Shown here: positions 54,924-64,000 of the stretch, one piece after another
Layout of the letters: the number at the start of each line of letters is the position of its first letter
How positions within the stretch are numbered: the stretch's first letter is position 1
NCBI RefSeq assembly: GCF_013116825.1
Contig: NZ_JABFNS010000016.1
Span: forward strand, 23,790 to 87,789
Reading direction: 5' to 3'
Length of the DNA stretch: 64,000 bases
DNA from: Myxococcus xanthus
GTDB taxonomy: Bacteria; Myxococcota; Myxococcia; Myxococcales; Myxococcaceae
Position numbers and translations under genes: made by a program
The notes under the pieces: generated by a model
What the model was told of the DNA's origin: nothing
Seen by the model: only the letters and a program-made list of their open reading frames with translations
Databases searched by the model: none

Positions 54924-55271
54924 ATGCGCGTGAAGAAGGGTGTCAAGGCCCGTCGTCGTCGTAATAGGATTTTGAAGCTGGCCAAGGGTTACCGCGGCCG
55001 TCGGAAGAACTGCTACAAGCGCGCCAACGAGGCGGTTGAGCGGGCGCTGGACTACGCCAGCCGCGACCGCATGCAGCGCAAGCGGGACTTCCGTCGCCTG
55101 TGGATCGTCCGCATCAACGCGGCCGCCCGCACGGTGGGTCTCTCCTATTCGAAGCTGATCGCGGGCCTCGCGAAGGCGAAGATCGGCCTGGACCGCAAGG
55201 TTCTGTCCGACATGGCCATCGCGGATCCGTCGGGTTTTGCGGCCGTCGCCAACATCGCGAAGGCGGCCTGA
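54924..55271 (+). CDS. rplT: 50S ribosomal protein L20
   Basis: A 115-residue protein of normal L20 length, [20 protein letters not shown], with [19 protein letters not shown] and [12 protein letters not shown]20 is needed early in 50S assembly and often represses its own operon. AGTGAGGCAG precedes the ATG. It ends in a terminator before pheS. Confidence 0.97.
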   Translation: MRVKKGVKARRRRNRILKLAKGYRGRRKNCYKRANEAVERALDYASRDRMQRKRDFRRLWIVRINAAARTVGLSYSKLIAGLAKAKIGLDRKVLSDMAIADPSGFAAVANIAKAA

Positions 55272-55352
55272 GACACATCCAGCTCGCAAGGCTGGAGACA
55301 GAACGGGTGGGGTGGTGGGCTGATGCTGGCCACCCTGTCCGGATGTTTGAAC

Positions 55353-55382
55353 GGGCTGCCTCTCTGGGGCGGCCCTTTTTTT
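55353..55382 (+). terminator. Terminator between rplT and pheS
   Basis: An 8-bp stem with one wobble (55353-55360 with 55368-55375) and seven-base loop is followed by seven T bases. It lies 50 bp before the pheS start, so it may be either the end of the rpmI-rplT transcript or a pheST attenuator. Confidence 0.8.
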
Positions 55383-55432
55383 GTGCCTCGGCGCCAAGGG
55401 CGCGCGGGGAACTGGAACGGAGGCGGAAGTCC

Positions 55433-56482
55433 ATGCGGGATCGGTTGCTGGCGCTCGCGGAGTCCGCGAGGCGGGAGATTGGCGGCGCGTCGGAGCTGTC
55501 CGCGGTGGAAGCACTGCGGGTCCGCTACCTCGGCAAGAAGGGTGAGCTGTCCGGCGTGCTGGGCGGCATGGGCAAGCTGCCCCCGGACGAGCGGCGCTCG
55601 CTGGGCGAGGTGGCCAACAGCGTGAAGGCGGAGCTGGAGAAGCTGCTCGCCGAGGCCGTGGAGCGCGCCGAGGCGGCCGCGTTGGAGGCACAGCTTCAGG
55701 GCCCGGGCCTGGACGTGACGCTGCCCGGACGCGGCGTGGCGCTGGGCAGCCGGCACCCCGTGTCGCGGACGATGGAGGAGATTGTCCGGACCTTCTCGCG
55801 GCTCGGCTTCGACGTGGCCAGCGGCCCGGAAATTGAGCTGGACTACTTCAACTTCGAGGCGCTGAACCTGCCGAAGGACCACCCCGCGCGGGACATGCAG
55901 GACACGTTCTACGTGGACGAGGCCACGCTCGGTCACGCGAAGAAGGCGGACAGCTCCGCGCTGCTGCGCACGCACACGTCCCCGGTGCAGGTGCGGTACA
56001 TGCTCAACCGCAAGCCGCCCATCCGCGCGGTGATGCCGGGCCGGGTGTACCGGCGCGACTCGGACATCACGCACACGCCGATGTTCCACCAGGTGGAGGG
56101 CCTGCTGGTGGACAAGGGCGTGACGTTCGCCGAGCTGAAGGGCTCATTGGCGGCGTTCGTGACGGCGTTCTTCGGTTCGGACACGCGCACGCGCTTCCGC
56201 CCGTCCTTCTTCCCCTTCACGGAGCCCTCCGCGGAGGTGGACATCACCTGCACGAACTGCGCGGGCAAGGGCTGCCGCATCTGCAAGCAGACGGGGTGGT
56301 TGGAGGTGCTGGGCAGCGGCATGGTGCACCCCAACGTCTTCACCTCCGCCGGGTATGACCCGAACGAGGTGACGGGCTACGCGTTCGGCATGGGCGTGGA
56401 GCGCATCGCCATGCTGCGCTACCGCATCGACGACCTGCGGATGATGTTCGAGAACGACGCGCGGTTCCTCGAGCAGTTCTGA
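55433..56482 (+). CDS. pheS: Phenylalanyl-tRNA synthetase alpha subunit
   Basis: A 349-residue class II catalytic subunit. An N-terminal coiled coil (about 1-90) for tRNA binding precedes the catalytic core with [21 protein letters not shown], motif 2 [11 protein letters not shown] and motif 3 [12 protein letters not shown]. The [10 protein letters not shown] stretch is also present. Four cysteines in [16 protein letters not shown] (about 275-290) suggest a zinc-binding insert. It forms the alpha2-beta2 enzyme with pheT. ATG 55433 has GGAGG nine bases upstream; the frame is open upstream but without family similarity. pheT follows after 61 bp. Confidence 0.96.
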   Translation: MRDRLLALAESARREIGGASELSAVEALRVRYLGKKGELSGVLGGMGKLPPDERRSLGEVANSVKAELEKLLAEAVERAEAAALEAQLQGPGLDVTLPGRGVALGSRHPVSRTMEEIVRTFSRLGFDVASGPEIELDYFNFEALNLPKDHPARDMQDTFYVDEATLGHAKKADSSALLRTHTSPVQVRYMLNRKPPIRAVMPGRVYRRDSDITHTPMFHQVEGLLVDKGVTFAELKGSLAAFVTAFFGSDTRTRFRPSFFPFTEPSAEVDITCTNCAGKGCRICKQTGWLEVLGSGMVHPNVFTSAGYDPNEVTGYAFGMGVERIAMLRYRIDDLRMMFENDARFLEQF

Positions 56483-56543
56483 GATTCCAGGGGGCCGCTG
56501 GTGGGCCCCCGTGTTCCAGCCGATTGAAGAAGAGGGTGGACCT

Positions 56544-58958
56544 GTGAAGATTTCGGTGAAGTGGCTGGGCGATTACGTGGCGCTGCCGCCGTCGGTGGAC
56601 GAGCTGGCGCGCAAGCTGACCGCCGCGGGCCTGGAGATTGAGGGAATGGAGCGCCCCGCGGAGGCCCTTCGCGGCGTGGTGGTGGCGCAAATCAAGGAGT
56701 CCGTGCAGCACCCCAACGCGGACAAGCTGTCCGTCACGCAGGTGGACATCGGCGGGACGGCGCTCCTCCAGGTGGTGTGCGGCGCGAAGAACTTCAAGGT
56801 GGGCGACAAGGTGCCGCTGGCCACCGTGGGCGCGAAGCTGCCCAACGGCATGGACATCAAGCAGGCGGCGCTGCGCGGCGTGGACAGCTTCGGCATGCTC
56901 TGCTCGTCCAAGGAGCTGGGCCTGAGCGAGGAGTCCAGCGGCCTGCTCATCCTGCCGGCGGACACGCGCGTGGGCACGCCCATCGCGGAGGCCGTGGGGC
57001 TGGATGACGTGGTGCTGGAGGTGAACGTCACGCCGAACCGCCCGGACGCGCTCAGCCACCTGGGCGTGGCGCGCGAGGTGAGCGTGGTGACGGGCTCCGC
57101 GCTGAAGGTGCCCCAGCCGAAGCCCGCGGAGTCGGGCACGCCCGCCGCCGAGCAGGTGAAGGTGCGCGTGGAGGCCCCGGACCGCTGCCCGCGCTACGTG
57201 GCGCGCGTGGTGGAGAACGTGAAGATTGGCCCGTCTCCGCAGTGGATGCAGGACCGGCTGAAGGCGGCCGGGGTGCGCGCCATCAACAACGTGGTGGACG
57301 TCACCAACTACGTGAACCTGGAGTACGGGCAGCCGCTGCACGCCTTCGACCTGGAGAAGCTGGCCGGCCAGGAGCTTGTCGTCCGCACGGCGACGCGCGG
57401 CGAGAAGCTCAAGACGCTGGACGGCAAGGACCGTGTCCTGGACGTGGATGACCTGGTCATCGCGGACAAGGACCGGGCGCAGGCCATCGCTGGCGTCATG
57501 GGCGGCGGCGACAGCGAGGTGACCGAGGGCACCCGGCGGCTGGTGCTGGAGTCGGCGAACTTCCAGGGTTCCTCGGTGCGGCGCTCGTCGAAGCGGCACG
57601 GGCTGCACACGGAGGCATCGCACCGCTTCGAGCGCGGGGCGGACATGGACGCCGTGGTGCCGGCCATTGACCGGGCGGCGCAGCTGATCGCGGAGCTGGC
57701 GGGGGGCACGGTGGCTCCTGGCCGCGTGGACGTGTACCCGGCGCCGAAGCCGCCTCGGAAGGTGACGCTGCGCTTCGCCCGGGTGGAGCAGGTGCTGGGC
57801 GTGGCCGTGGCGGAGAAGGAGGTCCGCCGCATCCTGGAGGCCCTGGGCTTCAAGGCGGTGGAGGAGGCGACGGGGCAGGCGACGTACGAGGTGCCCCGGG
57901 CCCGTGTCGACGTGGAGCGCGAGGAGGACCTCTTGGAGGAGGTCGCGCGCATCTACGGATACGACAACATTCCGGCGACGCTGCCTCGGGGACTGGCCAC
58001 GCTGGCCCCGGAGCCCGCGAATGCCGAGGCCGAGCGCCGCATGCGTCAGGCGCTTGCCGGCGCGGGGTTGGACGAGGTGGTGAACTACTCGTTCGTCGCG
58101 CCGCGCAGCCTGGAGGTGCTGGGGGGGGCGGAGAAGCCGGTGGCGCTGCTCAACCCGCTGAGCACCGAGCAGTCGGTGATGCGCACCAGCCTGCTGCCGG
58201 GCCTGCTGGAGAACCTGTCCCGCAGCGTGCGGCACCAGGTGGAGGCGGTGGCCATCTACGAGACGGGCCGGGCCTACTTCCAGGACGCGGAAGGCGGGCA
58301 GGGCCAGCGTCCCGCGGCGCGCGAGGTGCCTCGCGTGGGGGGGCTGGTGTGGGGCCTGCGCGGTGGCGGCCGGAGCTGGACGCACAAGGATGCCCGCGCG
58401 GACTTCTACGACGCGAAGGCGGCGGTGGAGGGGCTGCTGGGCGCACTCCGCGTGGAGGGCGTGACGTACGTGCCCGCGGGGCCGGCGGCGTACCACCCGA
58501 AGGCCGTGGCGCAGGTGAAGGCGGCGGACGGCACGGTGCTGGGCCACGTGGGCGAGGTGCATCCCCGGGTGGCGAAGGCGCTGGGCCTGCCGGACGGGGT
58601 GTTCGTCTTCGAACTGGACACGGAGCCGCTGTACGCGGCCTCGAAGCTGGTGCCGGCGTACCGGTCGCTGCCGCGTTTCCCGGCGGTGCTTCGGGACCTG
58701 GCGGTGGTGGTGCCGCTGGAGTTGCCCAACGACGAGGTGCGCCGGGTGATCCTGGAGGTGGGCAAGCCGCTGGTGGAGGACGCTCAGGTGTTCGACGTGT
58801 ACACCGGTGAGCAGATTCCCCAGGGTCGGAAGAACCTGGCGTACGCGCTGCGCTACCGCTCGGCCGAGCGGACGCTGACCGATGTGGAGGTCAACGAGGC
58901 GCATCAGCGCATCGTGGATGAGGTGAAGCAGCGGCTGGGGGCTGCCTTGCGCGCCTGA
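56544..58958 (+). CDS. pheT: Phenylalanyl-tRNA synthetase beta subunit
   Basis: An 804-residue subunit of normal length. Domains in order: an N-terminal part with the tRNA-binding B2 OB-fold (about 40-150; GVVVAQIKESVQHPNADKLSV), the B3/B4 editing domain (about 215-390), B5 (about 400-475), the core catalytic-like domain (about 490-690), and the C-terminal FDX-ACB anticodon-binding domain (about 710-804; RFPAVLRDLAVVVP). GTG 56544 is used, with GAGGGTGGA just upstream. It is followed by the IHF-alpha gene after 90 bp, the same order as in E. coli pheST-himA. Confidence 0.96.
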   Translation: MKISVKWLGDYVALPPSVDELARKLTAAGLEIEGMERPAEALRGVVVAQIKESVQHPNADKLSVTQVDIGGTALLQVVCGAKNFKVGDKVPLATVGAKLPNGMDIKQAALRGVDSFGMLCSSKELGLSEESSGLLILPADTRVGTPIAEAVGLDDVVLEVNVTPNRPDALSHLGVAREVSVVTGSALKVPQPKPAESGTPAAEQVKVRVEAPDRCPRYVARVVENVKIGPSPQWMQDRLKAAGVRAINNVVDVTNYVNLEYGQPLHAFDLEKLAGQELVVRTATRGEKLKTLDGKDRVLDVDDLVIADKDRAQAIAGVMGGGDSEVTEGTRRLVLESANFQGSSVRRSSKRHGLHTEASHRFERGADMDAVVPAIDRAAQLIAELAGGTVAPGRVDVYPAPKPPRKVTLRFARVEQVLGVAVAEKEVRRILEALGFKAVEEATGQATYEVPRARVDVEREEDLLEEVARIYGYDNIPATLPRGLATLAPEPANAEAERRMRQALAGAGLDEVVNYSFVAPRSLEVLGGAEKPVALLNPLSTEQSVMRTSLLPGLLENLSRSVRHQVEAVAIYETGRAYFQDAEGGQGQRPAAREVPRVGGLVWGLRGGGRSWTHKDARADFYDAKAAVEGLLGALRVEGVTYVPAGPAAYHPKAVAQVKAADGTVLGHVGEVHPRVAKALGLPDGVFVFELDTEPLYAASKLVPAYRSLPRFPAVLRDLAVVVPLELPNDEVRRVILEVGKPLVEDAQVFDVYTGEQIPQGRKNLAYALRYRSAERTLTDVEVNEAHQRIVDEVKQRLGAALRA

Positions 58959-59048
58959 ATTCCTGAATGAAGTCAGAGGGTTGACACGTCTTTGGGAAGG
59001 CTGCAACAGTGCCCGGCGTTCAGCCCCGAGGGCTTCCCGAGGATTCGC

Positions 59049-59438
59049 ATGACGAAGGCGGACATCATCGAGGGTGTCTACGAGAAGGTCGGCTTCTCGA
59101 AGAAGGAGTCGGCCGAAATCGTGGAGCTCGTGTTCGACACGCTCAAGGAGACCTTGGAGCGCGGGGACAAGATCAAGATCTCAGGGTTCGGCAACTTCCA
59201 GGTGCGTCAGAAGAAGGCGCGCGTGGGCCGCAACCCGCAGACGGGCAAGGAGATCGAGATCTCGGCGCGCCGGGTGCTGACCTTCCGGCCGAGCCAGGTG
59301 CTGAAGAGCGCCCTGAACGGTGAGGCGCCGCCCGAGGATCACGCGGAGATCGACGCCCGGGAGGAGGCCGCCGCCGACGCGGCCGAGGCCCGTGGCGAGG
59401 ACTTCGACGAAGAGGGAATGGAGGACATGGAAGGGTGA
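59049..59438 (+). CDS. ihfA: Integration host factor alpha-like HU/IHF protein with acidic tail
   Basis: A 129-residue HU-fold protein with TKADIIEGVYEKVGFSKKES and GFGNFQVRQKKARVGRNPQTG, the beta-ribbon arms with the intercalating proline. Normal IHF-alpha is about 100 residues. Here about 30 very acidic C-terminal residues (AEIDAREEAAADAA, then EDFDEEGMEDMEG) are added, which may alter DNA binding or partner choice. The position after pheT is the usual himA location. ATG 59049 has CGAGG upstream. IHF bends DNA and assists phage-type integrases, so its proximity to the integrative element is of interest though the gene is host core. Confidence 0.9.
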   Translation: MTKADIIEGVYEKVGFSKKESAEIVELVFDTLKETLERGDKIKISGFGNFQVRQKKARVGRNPQTGKEIEISARRVLTFRPSQVLKSALNGEAPPEDHAEIDAREEAAADAAEARGEDFDEEGMEDMEG

Positions 59439-59468
59439 GTTTTTTGGACGGTGCCCTGCTTCTCTTGC

Positions 59469-59497
59469 TTGACCTGAACGTCATGTAGGGGCATAAG
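59469..59497 (+). promoter_or_regulatory. Promoter of tRNA-Pro
   Basis: TTGACC (59469-59474), an exact 17-bp spacer and CATAAG (59492-59497), ending 29 bp before the tRNA. Confidence 0.7.
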
Positions 59498-59508
59498 GGC
59501 GCACCCTT

Positions 59509-60906
<1,398 letters not shown>

Positions 60907-60963
60907 CAGATAGTTCCTATATCGTGGAACCTCAGAGGTCCCGTCCTTATTGCTGGTGGGGAA

Positions 60964-60991
60964 GGGCGCCACTTCCCAGTTAGCGGCGCCC
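60964..60991 (-). terminator. Hairpin between excisionase-like and integrase genes
   Basis: A 9-bp stem with one wobble (60991-60983 with 60972-60964) overlaps the stop codon of the excisionase-like gene. It has no T tract and could lower integrase expression. Confidence 0.4.
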
Positions 60992-61189
60992 CTGCCCCTT
61001 GATGAACGCTCGGATGGCCGCGGGTTCGAAGCGCAGCAGCCCGCCGATCCTCACGCACGGGAGACGGCCTGCCTGAGCCTGCTGGTACACCCAGGAGCGA
61101 GAGGCCTTGACGAAGCGCCCCACGTCGTTGGCGTCCCAGAGCCCCTCCTCCTGCTGCATCTCCTCCGTGCCCATGGGGGGCTTACTCAT
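60980..61189 (-). CDS. Excisionase-like small HTH protein
   Basis: A 69-residue protein with a MerR/excisionase-type winged HTH: LWDANDVGRFVKASRSWVYQ, then AGRLPCVRIGGLLRFEP. Such proteins bind near attachment sites and steer integrases toward excision, or act as repressors. It lies between the polymerase and the integrase on the same strand. Its ATG overlaps the polymerase stop by eight bases, so the three genes form one operon and translation is probably coupled. Confidence 0.85.
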   Translation of the reverse strand: MSKPPMGTEEMQQEEGLWDANDVGRFVKASRSWVYQQAQAGRLPCVRIGGLLRFEPAAIRAFIKGQGRR

Positions 61190-63467
61190 CGGTGCCTCCT
61201 TCGTCAGGTTTCACGGCGCTCATGCCAGCGCGCTTCTTGATGTCGCCGACCGTGGCGCGGGCCAGCTCCAGTTCCTTGGCTACCTCTCGCACGCTCTTGC
61301 CACTGCGCAGGAGGGCGAGGGCCTTCTCCACCTTGTGGGCCGACACCCGTGACTTCCTCGGGTGTGCGCCTCCCTCTCGAACCTGGCGCTGACGCTCGCT
61401 CGCCTCCAGCCGAGAGAGTGTGCAGTACGGGGCGGTGTCCGTGTTCTGCGTGAATGGATTGCAGTCGCGGTCGAGCAGCTTGCGCTTGGCGTCCCACGAG
61501 AAGCCCGTGCGCACTTCCTCTTCCACCACAGAGTGGATGGGCTTGCGCTCGCGCACGGCCGCCTCTGCCGTCAGCCGTCGCTTCCTGATGCGTAGTGGGG
61601 CCACGTCTCGCCCCTCGCGCAGGCAGGCCAGGAGCGTTTGCGCGAAGTCCTTCTCCGACTCGCTCGTCCCCTGGCGGGCCACACGAATCACGGCCCAGGT
61701 GTCATCCCGCCCCAGCACTGGCTCTCCAGGGGCCAGGTTCTCCACCTTCCGCAGCAGGGCGTACAGGCGAGCGCGGGCGATGAAGACGGCGTCGGCCCGG
61801 TGTTCCAGGCGCATGCCGCTGCCGACGCTCTGCAGCGCATTGAGCCCTTCGCAGCGCAGGTCCAGTTCCTCGGGGCAGATGATGGCGTCGGTAGAAACGA
61901 GGAATGCGCCACGCGAGGTGAGGTCGGCCATGTGGGCACGGGCTCGACCGAGAATCAACGTGGCCCACTCCGGCGCGAAGGCGCTGCCCACGTCGAGTGG
62001 CCCCTTGAGCGCGGCGCGCAGCTCCGGCGAGTCGTGGATGGCGGCCCCCATGCCCGGACCAAATCCCCGAAGCTGGGACTCGCGCTCGAAGTCCAAGAGC
62101 CTCGAAGTCCGCATCCGCTCGGCCAGCTTGCCCAGCAATGCGTTGGCGAAGAGCTTAGCGGTGGCGTACTCCAGGCTGCCCCTCTTAGCGGCCCCTTTCT
62201 GCAGGAGGAAGCGCCGCATGTAACAGCCCACGTCGTGGTCACACTCACGAGGGCCGGGCTTGAAGCCGTACGCCTCCACCAGTTCCAGCTTCGCTCCCTT
62301 GCGCAATGCCAGGCGCACCTCGGCCAGCGTGCAGGAGGTGGTGCCCTGGAGCGTGAACGCGAGGCGGTGCACACCCTGTCGGTAGACTGGCAGGCACGGG
62401 TAGCGCGTTCCTTTCGGGAAGGTGAAGTTGAAGGTGCCGAAGCCCTCGTATTCCATCACCTGCGCGAGGGATGCCAGACGCTCCCACCGCGTTCTGGCGT
62501 GCGGCAGCGGCTGGAGGAGCGCCGCGTACGGGTAGAGGCTCACTGCGTCGTACTCGGCGAAGGCGCCGACGAGGAGGCCACGTCGGAACGCCTCCGACTG
62601 CGCGCCCTAGTAGGCGCGGCAGGCCATGATGCGCACGCTCGGGTCCCCGTTGAAGACCCGCTCCACGCGCGGCTCGTCCCGTAATCTCGCTCCCTTCTTC
62701 ACCTTGCGCATCACCTGCTGCGACTTCACCGGAGCGGGACCGCTGCGGACGAAGTGCAGGCGGAAGATGGAGGAGGCGATGGACGGCAGGGTACGGTTGC
62801 CGAGCACGTCGATGTTCCACTCACGCAGCACGCTCTCCCTGAAGCCGAGCATGGCACGCAGAGTCACCTCCGCATCTCGGACCGAATGGGCCACCAGCCG
62901 CGCCAGTTCCGTCCGCTTCATCTCAACGAGGTGCGGTCCGTCCACGTCCAGGCGGGGCAGCCCCACGGTCTGGGCGATCTCCTCCAAGGGGATCTTCGGG
63001 AAGTAGCCCGCGAGGTCCACCAGACGCACGTCCCAGGCGCCGTCCTCGCGTTGCATGCGCTCCAGTCGCCCGTGATGGGCCTTGCCCACCTGTTCCACCC
63101 GCGCCTCGGTCACGGCAGAAGGAAAGAGGGCGAGGAGACTGGTGCCCTCGTGCGTCACCACGTGCACCTGGCGGATTCCGCGCCGAGCACGCGGCACGGC
63201 ATCGGCCCGCCAAAGCAGTTCCCGGATGCAGTCGAGAAGCTGCCCGCCCGTGAGCCGTCCCCCGGGCAACTCGTACGCTTGGGCATGGACGTGCTCGCCC
63301 ACGAGGGTGACGAGTTGCAACAGCAGCGGGACGCCGCCCAACTCGTCCCACTTCACGGCCACGCCCACCAGCACGGTGTACGGATAGGCCCGGGGTCGGC
63401 GACGGAGGCGGGTGAGCGTCCGGGACAGGAACAGGCCCAGATTCGCTTCCAGATCCTCCTGGTTCAT
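61182..63467 (-). pseudogene. Family B DNA polymerase with in-frame TAG
   Basis: One continuous frame of 762 codons is broken only by a TAG at 62609-62607 (codon 287). Upstream is a possible exonuclease-like domain. Directly after the stop is motif A DAVSLYP (D307-P313), then motif B K438LFANALLGK (the canonical KxxxNSxYG with A and L variants), motif C region FLVSTDAII (S525-T526-D527 instead of D-T-D), and an RLY in the K-x-Y position. The canonical AYYGGR sequence aligns with AY-TAG-GAQ, so TAG stands where an aromatic residue is normal. The C-terminus carries an HTH segment (SGKSVREVAKELELARATVG). ATG 63467 has a GGGGGG stretch upstream. Without suppression only 286 residues are made. Confidence 0.8.
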
Positions 63468-63631
63468 GCGCCGCCCCCCAGCAAGTCCAGGGACTTGGCG
63501 CGGTAGCAGGCTGGAGCGGCTCGCCAGATGGCGGACTGGAACTGTCCAGCCCCTCGGGAGCTGCAAGGCCCCGGAGTCACTTCAGTGGAGGGCTCAATTG
63601 GGTGTCCGGAATCGTGATGAGGGGGCCCCCC

Positions 63632-64000
63632 TGTGTCAGGGAAGTTGTCGCCTCGGCTGACCGGCCGAGCTGACCACCCCGGGGGCGAGTACAGGCAGGT
63701 AGCTGTGTCGTACACGGATGCATTCAAGGCGGAGATGGTGAAGCGGATGGTGGGGCCAGGCGCGGTGAGTGCTGCGGCGCTCGCCCGCCAGGTGGGAGTC
63801 TCGCAGCCGACGCTGTCGCAGTGGTTGCGCGAGGCGCGTAGGGTAGCGGCGATGACGCCACCGCCCGAGGAGAAGAAGCCCGCTGGCCCGAAGAAGTGGA
63901 CGCCCGAGGAGAAGCTGCGCGTGCTGGTGGTGGCCCAGGGGCTTGAGGGTGAGAAGTTGGGGGCGTTGCTGCGCCGCGAGGGGCTGCACGAGGCGCAGTT
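63632..64000 (+). mobile_element. Left end of an IS3-like insertion sequence
   Basis: The transposase gene implies an insertion sequence. Its left end probably lies near 63632-63640, where TGTGTCAGGGAAG could be the start of a terminal inverted repeat. The right end is outside the window, so the repeat and target duplication cannot be checked. Confidence 0.45.
63705..64000 (+). CDS. Transposase OrfA-like protein, partial at window end
   Basis: The frame from GTG 63705 runs off the window end. It encodes at least 98 residues with an HTH of the IS3/IS911 OrfA kind (SAAALARQVGVSQPTLSQWL), then KKWTPEEKLRVLVVAQGLE and LGALLRREGLHEAQ. A purine-rich AGGTAG lies just before the start. It is transcribed opposite to the polymerase, whose start is about 240 bp to the left. 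Confidence 0.8.
   Translation, partial: MSYTDAFKAEMVKRMVGPGAVSAAALARQVGVSQPTLSQWLREARRVAAMTPPPEEKKPAGPKKWTPEEKLRVLVVAQGLEGEKLGALLRREGLHEAQ

Noticed and set aside
56340..59006. An 888-codon open frame antisense to pheT
   Set aside because: A mirror of a well-conserved gene with no motifs of its own.
63464..63727. An 87-codon minus-strand frame overlapping the PolB start as ATGA
   Set aside because: It crosses the probable IS end and shows no motif; the stop-start overlap is probably chance.

Overview
The window looks like chromosome of a Myxococcus species, very close to M. xanthus. Coding sequence is dense, GC-rich and strongly GC-biased at third codon positions. The encapsulin EncA and its ferritin-like cargo EncB match the M. 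xanthus proteins as I remember them. A secreted metalloprotease carries a myxobacterial MYXO-CTERM-like tail, and there are many lipoproteins and a large orphan NtrC-type regulator. No rRNA, CRISPR array or replication origin is visible.

Layout. 1-4.3 kb is translation housekeeping (trmD end, rplS, a coiled-coil SMC-like membrane protein, yraN, rsmI). 4.3-9.7 kb, minus strand, holds an outer-membrane barrel, an M23 peptidase, an NtrC-type regulator, and the encapsulin shell and cargo genes. 9.8-14.2 kb has murJ, a five-domain S1 RNA-binding protein and three tandem initiator tRNA genes. 14.3-26.5 kb is accessory enzymology: an NmrA-like reductase, a giant M36 protease with six Ig/PKD-like repeats, a patatin, a Tat-exported amidase, a 2OG-Fe(II) oxygenase and an O-methyltransferase. 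26.8-35.7 kb is a three-gene block (YqiJ-like OB-fold membrane protein, flotillin, 1855-residue AAA ATPase) that probably forms one membrane-domain machine. 35.7-51.6 kb holds envelope and secreted proteins: an expansin, a vWA lipoprotein, two zinc metallopeptidase lipoproteins around a cold-shock gene, an FKBP isomerase, and PilZ, LPP20-like and PEGA proteins. 51.6-59.4 kb is UDG, tRNA-Val, thrS, rpmI, rplT, pheS, pheT and an IHF-alpha gene; infC is absent between thrS and rpmI.

The last 4.4 kb is the left end of an integrative element inserted in a tRNA-Pro(GGG) gene. It encodes a tyrosine recombinase whose 3' end reads antisense through the tRNA into host DNA, a small excisionase-like HTH protein, and a family B DNA polymerase. 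The polymerase frame is split by a single in-frame TAG just before motif A, has an unusual motif C (S-T-D) and ends in an HTH segment. A partial IS3-like transposase gene lies next to it at the window end. Together these resemble pipolins (tRNA-integrated elements coding their own PolB) but with features I do not recognise, and I regard this as the most novel item here. The YqiJ/flotillin/AAA block is second.

Everything is inferred from reading the sequence. No database search was run, so family names rest on motifs and recalled similarity.
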